From positions 693,003 to 757,002 of the forward strand of contig NW_025401443.1 in NCBI RefSeq assembly GCF_020080835.1: a stretch of DNA of 64,000 nt, given 5' to 3'. Position 1 is the stretch's first letter. The number at the start of each line of letters is the position of its first letter. The notes beneath the pieces were generated by a model that saw only the letters and a list, made by a program, of their open reading frames with translations, had not been told where the DNA came from and did not search any database. Of the stretch, positions 56,957-64,000 are shown in pieces. The DNA comes from Cotesia glomerata (taxonomy: Eukaryota; Arthropoda; Insecta; Hymenoptera; Braconidae). Both the position numbers and the translations under genes were made by a program.

Positions 56957-57604
56957 ACCTACTAAACGTTTAAAATTGGACTTATGACGTTTCTGGGCTC
57001 TTCGAGCTCAAAAATACGATTTGTGTATTGTTTTGAGTTCTCCGAACTCAAAGAAATAGCTTTGGTATGCTTTTAAGCTCTTCGAGCTCAAAAGTGTGAT
57101 GGAAGTTTGATAAAACACTATATTTCAAATTTTTTAAACTTTTGAATGAATGAACCGACTTCCACGTGTTTGGCAGCATTTAACGCAGTTTTTTAAGCCT
57201 CATAAAGATTATTTAAGTTTAATTTGATCGAACTAGGAAATTCGGAGTAATTCCGAAAAAACACTTTTTTCGGTTTTCTTTCGTCAACGATAACTCACGA
57301 ACGAATCAACCGATATTGACCGGGCTGATGGCGATCGACGTGGTTTTTTCATGTTAAGAGCTGATTAGTTTTTGAAATCGATCGATAGAGCCGTTCAAGA
57401 GTTATTCCAAAAAAACCATTTTTGAAAAAGTTTTTTTTCGTAGTTTTTTTGAGATTTCTCAAAATTTACCGGACCGAATCGGTCCAAATTGTATTCTAAA
57501 TCTGAGTTTAGTCAAGCTCTTTTGACTGACACCAACCGCGATTAAATCGGTCAAGTCGTTCAAAAGTTATGAGAGATTTACTCACACACACACACACACA
57601 CACA
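56957..57604 (+). repeat. Unit I, rest of left half and (CA)n
   Basis: The left half resumes right after the Sola-like element (acctactaaacgtttaaaat), with GAGCTC hairpins at 56998-57095 and the long middle block, ending in a short CA tract (57582-57604) that abuts E5. Confidence 0.85.
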
Positions 57605-58145
57605 TGTCGGGACATGGGTGTTTTCGAGAGTATCTACACCGCTTTAAGCACGATGACTCTTCGGAGTGCCCGTCCTGCCCAGGAGCTGCTGAAGACGCGG
57701 AGCACGTCTTCTTTGTATGTCCTCGTTTCGATCCACAGCGTGAAGAACTGGAGAGGATCCTGAACCAGAGAATGCAACCAGATTCACTAGTAGAAGCAAT
57801 GTTGTCATCAGAAGCTGCCTGGAACGCTACCAACACGTTTGCAACAGAAGTCCTTAAAGACTTGCGTTCCACCGAAAGAAAAAGAACAAATAGCAGAAGA
57901 TAGAAGGAAGATAGTTAACACCTTAGCCACCAGAAGGAAGAGCAGTAGCTAGATCCTCCCTTCACGAAGTAATGCCTGACGGCGGTTTCCATGAGGGATT
58001 AGAGGAAAGAAGGAAAAGGGGTTTAGGGTTTAGTGGGTAGGGGCGTTAGTGTCGAGTTAGTATGACGCTGCGTCGAGTCGCCACATATCCAGGCCAAACA
58101 GCTACGCCTAGAATCCGTAAAAAGGATTCCCCCCCCCCTAAGGGA

Positions 58146-58162
<17 letters not shown>
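57605..58162 (+). mobile_element. E5: 5'-truncated R1-clade copy in (CA)n
   Basis: A 558-bp copy holds only the last 99 codons of ORF2 (57607-57903, SGHGCFREYLHRF to the stop, including CPSC...H...C) and the 3' UTR with its hairpin and A tail. It is almost identical to the end of E1 and abuts CA on both sides. This is the usual outcome of incomplete reverse transcription. The open frame has no start of its own and is not a gene. Confidence 0.9.
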
Positions 58163-58201
<39 letters not shown>

Positions 58202-58213
58202 ACACACACACAT
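58163..58213. repeat. (CA)n between E5 and E4
   Basis: About 50 bp of CA with two TACA steps separate the A tail of E5 from the 5' end of E4. Two independent insertions therefore used one microsatellite. Confidence 0.9.
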
Positions 58214-61200
58214 CTTGAGGCAGGAGAGATACTGCTACCGGGCGCGTCTCCCCAAGCGAATGGGAGAACGCTCGCTGTTCTTGGATGACACTGAGTCTCT
58301 TAGTTGACAAGGCACAGAGGGTAGGAGCTAAATAAAATACGCTCCCGTAGACAAAACTTCCCTTAATGGGTTGGTCACACTAAGTGACCTAGCAAGAAGA
58401 AGATCGTTCTCTGTTGTAACCCACTGGGAGTGTCCACAACCTGTGTCGTAGTTTCCGACGACGCAGGCCACGGCTGATGTGAGCTTGCTTTGCCAAGGTG
58501 TAAGTTACAGCAGTAGATCAGGAGCCAGCCACCTCGGGCCTTGATCAGGGAGTACGCAGTGAGTGCTAGAGATCGGAATCTTCACCACTCCGAGCGAGTC
58601 TTGTCCGTCCGTGTATTCCGGGACTGGCTAAGTGTCGACTAGTCCTCAGGGAACTGGGGTAGGAGTACTATCTCTGAGGGTACAACCCAGTGGCAATAGC
58701 CGGGGACTTCAACGCCTGGGCAGTAGACTGGGGCAGCAAGCATACAAACGCGCGAGGAAAGGAACTACTAGAAGCCTTTTCTACTTTAGATGTAGTACTG
58801 CTCAACAGTGGTAATACACCAACCTACACCAAAGGAGACGCAAGTTCTATTGTAGATCTTACTTCCGTCAGTAGCAGCCTCACCAGAGGTAATTTCAACT
58901 GGAAGGTGATGGATATCTACACAGCCAGCGACCACAACGCGATTCTCTGGGAAATATCAAACGTCCAGAGCCCGAGAAGGCCTAAAAAGCAACTTAACAC
59001 CATTGGTTGGAAGGTAAAAACTCTTGACCCAAGTGCATTGTTAGTAGCTCTCAATAGTGACCAGATTATCGCGAGCTGCGCACAAGAGAAGACCAAGGAC
59101 CTGATGAAAAGAGTGACCCAGGCTTGTGACACCAGTATGTCTCGTAGACGTGGCATGAACACAAGACCTTCCGTTGACTGGTGGAACGACCATATCAGCG
59201 CCCTTCGTAAAGAGTGTCATCAGAAAAGAAGAATATCTCAGCGTGGCTACCGACGACCTAACTCTGCGGAGCTGGTCGCAGAGTACAAAACAGCCCGTTG
59301 ATCCTTGAGCAACGCCAAAGATAGCAAACGAAAATGCTGGGAGGAGCTCATCAACGAGGTGGACAGAGATCTGTGGGGTAGACCGTATATGGTGGTCATG
59401 ACCTATCTTAAAGACCAGCTAATGCCATCACCCACGCGTCCTCAACTCCTACAGAAGATCGTAAACGCGTTGTTCCCCGAACAAAGCGAGTTTAACTACC
59501 TATTAGCGCAGAATGAAATGGATGACATTCCATCTGTCACGGAGGAAGAACTGATGGAGGCTTGCAATCGTGTAGGGAACAATAAAGCGCCGGGATTGGA
59601 CGGGGTCCCCAATATTGCTTTAAAAACAACTATAAAAGCAGTGCCATCATTGTTCCTGGACGTCTACGACACATGCCTCAGGAAAGGGATTTTCCCTTGA
59701 AAGTGGAAGCAGCAACGACTAGTACTACTTCCAAAAGAGAAAAAGCCACCAGAAGAACCGTCATCTTATCGACCACTTTGTATGTTAGACACGGCAGGTA
59801 AGATATTTGAGCGTATAATCCACCAAAGAATAGAAGCAGTTGTCAATCCACTCCTGGCAGATAACCAGTATGGTTTTCGGAAAGGACGATCAACCCTGGA
59901 CGCAATCAATCTGGTTGTTGCAACGGCCAAGGAGGCAATCGAAGGGATCAGATGGAAGGGTGGAGCGAAGAAGTACTGCCTGGTGGCCACATTGGACATC
60001 AAAAATGCCTTCAACTCCGCCAACTGGGACTGCATTATGCAAGCCCTGGAAGAGAAAAATGTACCAGGATACCTACGTAGGATAGTGGCTAGCTACTTCA
60101 CAGACAGAATCCTGAGATACGACACGAACAATGGTCCAAAAGAGTATGATATTACCGGAGGTGTATGCCAGGGTTCCGTTCTGGGTCCACTTCTGTGGAA
60201 TGTCATGTATGATGGCCTGCTGAGACTGATTCTTCCAAGAAGTGTCAAGCTTGTTGCATATGCAGATGATGTAGCTGTCGTAATCGTTGCAAAACACCTA
60301 GATGAGGTAAACTACATGTTCGGTATCAGCTTTGAGAAAGTTAACCGGTGGATGGACTCAATGAATCTACAACTGGCTAAACAGAAGACTGAGGCTGTGC
60401 TTATTACCAGCAGAAAAGTGATAGAGACCATAAAGCTGAAAGTCGGAGAACTAGAAATCACATCACAACCATATATCCGATATCTGGGAGTGATGCTTGA
60501 TGCCCGACTCAACTTTAAGCAGCAAGTCGAACACGTGAGTGCAAAAGCATCAGCAGTGGTAGTTAGCTTAGCACGACTGATGCCAAACGTCGGAGGCCCA
60601 AAGCAGAGCAGAAGATTTTTGCTATCATCTGTAGTCACATCAATGCTCACTTACGGAATATTTATCTGGACGGACGCACTAGAGAAGCAAGAATCATGAA
60701 GTAAGGCTGGACCAGTCTACCGTCTGAGTGCCTTAAGAGTAGCGAGCGCCTTCCGCACAATATCTATGGAAACAGTGTGTGTCATTACCGGAACTTTGCC
60801 TCTCAGAATCTTAGCTGAGGAAAGACGGATCCTTTACCAACGAAAGAAATCAACCACACTAAGCGCTGAGGAGCTTAGAACAGAAGAACGGCAGAAGAGC
60901 ATAAGTCGATGGCAACTACAGTGGGATGCCACAGTTAAGGGTAGGTGGACGCATCGTCTCATATCAAGGATCAACGTTTGGCTAAACCGGAGTCACGGTG
61001 AAGTCAACTATTATCTTACGTAGATGTTATCAGGACTTGGCTGTTTCCGGGCGTATCTCCACCGTTATAAGCATGATAATTTCCCAGAGTGCCCCTCTTG
61101 CCCAGGAGTCAATGAAGATGCAGAGCACGTCTCCTTTGAGTGCCCACGTTTTTATCCACAGCGAGATGAGCTGGAGAATATCCTGAAGAGGAAAATCCAA

Positions 61201-61592
61201 CCAGAGACAATAATAGAAGCAATGCTGTCATCAGAGGCTGCCTGGAACGACACAAACACGTTTGTCACGGGAGTCCCCTCAGACCTGCGGTCCATAGAAA
61301 GAAGAAGAGCGAATGACGCCAATTAGAAGAAGGAAAGAATAACACCTTAGCCACTAGAAGAAAGAGCAGTAGCTAGATCCTCCCCTCACGAAGTAATGCC
61401 TGACGGCGGTTTCCATGAGGGATTAGGGGAAAGAGGAAAAAGGGTTTAGGGTTAAGTGGATAGGGGCGCTAGCGTCGAGTTTTAGTATGACACTGCGTCG
61501 AGTCGCCACATATCCAGGCCAAACAACTATGCCTAGAATCCGTAAAAAAGATTCCCCCCCCCCTTAAAAAAAAAAAAAAAAAAAAAAAAAAA
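58214..61592 (+). mobile_element. E4: R1-clade copy with ORF1 deleted
   Basis: The 5' UTR (from CTTGAGGCAG, a mutated form of the usual start) runs to about 58684 and then jumps directly into the middle of the ORF2 endonuclease (CCAGTGGCAATAGCCGGGG). Relative to E1 this removes about 1.75 kb: all of ORF1 and the first third of the endonuclease. The 3' UTR, a mutated hairpin, the C-run and the A tail remain, followed by CA and ATAC/ATAG repeats. It has more stops than the other copies and is probably the oldest. Confidence 0.9.
58684..61326 (+). pseudogene. E4 ORF2 remnant: partial endonuclease and reverse transcriptase
   Basis: It begins inside the endonuclease (VAIAGDFNAWAVDWGSK, with SDHNAI later). 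It continues through the reverse transcriptase (NQYGFRKGRSTLDAI, GVCQGSVLGPLLWN with Cys for the usual Pro, YADD) and the C-terminal CPSC...H...C, ending at 61326. In-frame stops lie near 59300, 59698, 60697 and 61021. The C-terminal third resembles E3 rather than E1 and E2. Confidence 0.88.
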
Positions 61593-61797
61593 CACACACA
61601 CACATAGATACATAGATACATACATACAAACAGATGTACGGACACCATCGTAGAGATAGTCAGGGAAGCTTCCTGAGACCTTGAAACGTTGAGATCTAGT
61701 GAAAACTCAATTTTTGCAAAACGGAGTAAAACCAATAACTTCCCAATTTTCGAAAATTTTCTATTTTCTATTTTCTTAGCGGGAAGTTAAAAATTGT
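61593..61797 (+). repeat. (CA)n(ATAC/ATAG)n and unit I, right half
   Basis: A short CA tract and ATAG/ATAC steps (61593-61625) lead to the right half of the unit (gatagtcagggaagcttcct to gcgggaagttaaaaattg). It closes the unit opened at 53223, now spread over 8.6 kb by three insertions. Confidence 0.85.
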
Positions 61798-62200
61798 CCA
61801 TTAACTGTCCTGGATTTTAACCTTAAAAATATCCTGATATTTATTCTGCACATACTGGTATAGATATTTTCCTAAATCTCAACCCTAAAAAAATACTGAG
61901 TTTCATCCTGCGTATTGGTCCCAATATTCATCTGATATTCCTGGATCTTAACCGTAGAAAAATTGTGAATTTTATTTTGCATACTGGTTTAAGTCCTGTC
62001 CTAGAGATCTTAACCCTAAAAAAATTCCTGATTGAAATATTTCATTTTGATCTGGAAATTTTCTTTCATTTTGTACTGGATTTTGATCTAAATGCCGATT
62101 TTAGTTCTACATAGAGATATGGGTGTTGACCTTAAAATTTTCGTGATCTTAACCCTAAAAATGTCATGTCATTTTATACTGCATACTAGAATGAGAATTA
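61798..62200. repeat. Degenerate tandem array, period about 65 bp
   Basis: Five diverged copies share the plan CCTGGATCTTAACCCTAAAA ... CTG ... GCATACTGG, starting near 61808, 61870, 61940, 62000 and 62148. The reading frame at 62092-62322 is incidental. Confidence 0.6.
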
Positions 62201-62463
62201 CCCTTCCCATAGTCCTGGAATTTTTTCTGAACATATTTTTAATTTTACCCTGCGTACGAGTCATTCCATGCTTAGACGACTCTATATTATATTCATATTT
62301 AATCGCTTATGTTCTCTATTAGTTAATATCCGCTCATTGATTATTTTGAATATTTACTTTTACGGGTAGTTTATATCGATGCTAGAGCACTATAACTTAC
62401 ACTTTTGAGAAGTCAATTTTAAATATTCTACGGTCCAATTCCGTGTTCCGGATTCAGTCAGCA

Positions 62464-62600
62464 ACTTCAATCTAGTATACCAAGTCATATCTGAAATTGT
62501 GTACGATCTAAACATATTTCTGTGGTAGTATTACCGATCCTAAAATTTACCGCTAACCTTAAAACACGAACTCTTTGGCCCTGGTTATAATATACAATTT
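62464..62600 (-). repeat. Inverted-repeat copy 2 (partner 51335-51475)
   Basis: Reverse complement of 51335-51475, ending actctttggccctggttata. Confidence 0.8.
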
Positions 62601-62804
62601 AGGAAAAAAAAGTACCGTAGAATTAAATAAAATTTTGCAACCTCAAAATACCGTTCTGCTTACAGTAAACACAGTCAGTAGTCTGGCGCTCCGTTGACAA
62701 CGGATTTTAACGGAACTTGGCGTCAGATTTTACCGAATCTGTAGAAATGACTAAGGACTTTTCCTCTCAGAATTATTTTTTTCATCAGATGCTACAATGG
62801 CGTC

Positions 62805-62832
62805 CATGACTTTTGGGACACCCTGTATATAT

Positions 62833-62893
<61 letters not shown>

Positions 62894-62915
62894 GGTGTGC
62901 CAAAAAAATCAACTA
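62805..62915. repeat. (TA)n flanked by converging GGGTGT ends
   Basis: TTTTGGGACACCCTGTATA at 62811-62829 and TATTAGGGTGTGCCAAAAAA at 62889-62908 face each other across about 60 bp of TA repeats. They resemble inverted termini of TA-targeting (Tc1/mariner-like) elements. Confidence 0.55.
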
Positions 62916-63710
62916 ATTTTTTTTTTCTAAAAGTTCTTGAAATTTCGTTAGAAGATACCACAATGAAAATTCAGTTAAAACTTGAGCTCTTAATATCAAT
63001 ATTTAGAGGTCGCGAACTGAATTTTTAGATTTTTTGTTTCATTAACACGGAAAAAAAATTTCCAGAAAGTTTAGATTTTTATTTCTCGTGATTCAACCAA
63101 CTTCATCGAACGAACAATCAATATTTTCATTGGAAATTGAACTCTGAATAAAAAAGTTTTCTTATCATTTTTTGATAAATTCAATCCTCCGAAAGTTATT
63201 CGAGGTTAAAGTTAAACTTATTGCAAATTTGTGGATTACTTCACTTTTACGGTAAATTTATTACACCAGCATACGAAAAAAAAAAAAAAAGTTGTTTGTA
63301 CTTTTGACCGGACCCACCTACCGACATATTTTTCGACCCGCTGAATTCAAATTTGGAGTTTGTTTGGCCCAGTCACCGTCTAGATTTGAGTGAAATCTGA
63401 ACCTAAATGTTAATTATCCCATCTTACTATGAATGGGAATTACTTCTTGTATTAGTATACTCTCCAGTAGGAGGTGCCCTGGTGGCAGACACAAGCAATC
63501 GTAAGGAATTTTTAATGGACCCAAGATTCGAACTCTATTTCAGGATGTAAATTTTATAGGAAAAATAAACGAGATGGAGAGTAGCTTGGGTTAGTTTCAA
63601 AAATGTATCTAAAAACTTTTTAGGAAAGAAAAAATGCGAAAACTACAGGACGTTAGTAGAAGAATAGGTGACAAATTGCAAAAATTTAGGTCGCTTAATG
63701 AACCCCAAAC
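62916..63710. other. AT-rich region without a gene
   Basis: No coding or RNA signature. A short fragment of the inverted-arm family (gttgtttgtacttttgaccg) is at about 63270-63370. Confidence 0.45.
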
Positions 63711-63712
63711 TA

Positions 63713-63975
63713 CACTGATGAAAAAATTGACTTAAGAGACTTAAGAGACTTAAGAGACTTGAGAGCCAAACTCTTGAACCAAGAATACTATTTTGAAGAA
63801 AATGAAATTCTTGAATCAAGAGAATAAATTCTTGAGCTAAGAAATTATTCTTAGTCTAAGAAAATTTTTTTAAGTCAAGAATTTATACTCTTGACTCAAG
63901 AAAATATTTTTCTTCAAAATGGAATTCTTGGTTCAAGAGTTTGGCTCTTGAGTCAAGTCAATTTTTTTATTAGTG
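63713..63975. mobile_element. Palindromic MITE with TA target duplication
   Basis: CACTGATGAAAAAATTGACT at the left pairs with the reverse of AAGTCAATTTTTTTATTAGTG at the right, and TA lies outside both ends (63711-63712, 63976-63977). The 263-bp body is nearly a full palindrome built of TCTTGA/TCAAGA steps (CCAAACTCTTGAACCAAGAA mirrored on the right). TA duplication and size fit a Tc1/mariner-type MITE. Confidence 0.75.
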
Positions 63976-64000
63976 TACACTTTATGGATTCTCACGTCGA

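Noticed and set aside
1..64000. CRISPR array, bacterial operons, riboswitches, rRNA genes
   Set aside because: Repeats are interspersed transposons, microsatellites or small tandem arrays without regular unique spacers. All proteins are eukaryotic mobile-element types and no rRNA sequence was recognised.
1..64000. Integrated polydnavirus or other virus-derived genes
   Set aside because: No capsid, polymerase or virulence-type gene was recognised. The reverse transcriptases are non-LTR types and the LTR blocks contain no gag, pol or env.

Overview
WHAT IT IS. The window is AT-rich eukaryotic DNA, almost certainly from an arthropod. The evidence is R1-clade non-LTR retrotransposons with AP-type endonuclease and Cys-His gag knuckles, a CR1-group LINE with a PHD-like ORF1, a Helitron, an ISL2EU-like transposon with a THAP transposase and a YqaJ nuclease, and a 4-bp-TSD transposon with 450-bp inverted repeats. 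I recognise no ordinary host gene. The species cannot be fixed by reading; an insect such as a hymenopteran is plausible but is inference.

LAYOUT. The scaffold is a roughly 1-kb interspersed repeat (called the 'unit' here). Its left half begins aaaaattag and carries three GAGCTC hairpins. A (CA)n tract follows, then a right half of about 160 bp ending gggaagttaaaaatt. Units lie at 502-8997 (A, +), 9675-15745 (B, -), 16756-17481 (C, +), 22392-22800 (D, -), 28547-29554 (E, +, empty), 34426-34538 (F, fragment), 44226-45125 (G, -), 52541-52800 (H, decayed) and 53223-61797 (I, +). Five R1-clade copies sit in the CA tracts of these units: E1 1221-6352 (+), E2 9837-14997 (-), E6 17482-22325 (+, a second family), E5 57605-58162 (+, 3' fragment) and E4 58214-61592 (+). 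A sixth copy, E3 39225-44225 (-), lies next to unit G but outside its CA tract.

Other mobile DNA: LTR-like blocks at 6426-8806, 25279-27651 and 36814-38091; an AT-rich TIR element 25021-28309; a CR1-group LINE 29555-34300; the ISL2EU-like element 34541-46108, split by an LTR, unit G and E3; a Helitron Rep pseudogene 46286-48844; a large palindrome 50169-50952 with a tRNA-headed insert; a Sola-like transposon 53283-56956 inside unit I; and MITEs at 15746-16032 and 63713-63975.

HOW IT WORKS TOGETHER. The window is a nest. The unit repeat spreads CA microsatellites, and the CA tracts are used by target-selective R1-clade elements, as known for Waldo/Mino-type elements. In all four complete junctions, ORF1 and ORF2 overlap by ATGA, which suggests coupled translation. 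E1 and E2 are each one homopolymer base from having two intact ORFs, so the family is young or active, or the breaks are assembly errors. E1, E2 and E3 are mosaics of subfamilies. Most other coding sequences are dead, often through stops of the CAA-to-TAA or CGA-to-TGA kind.
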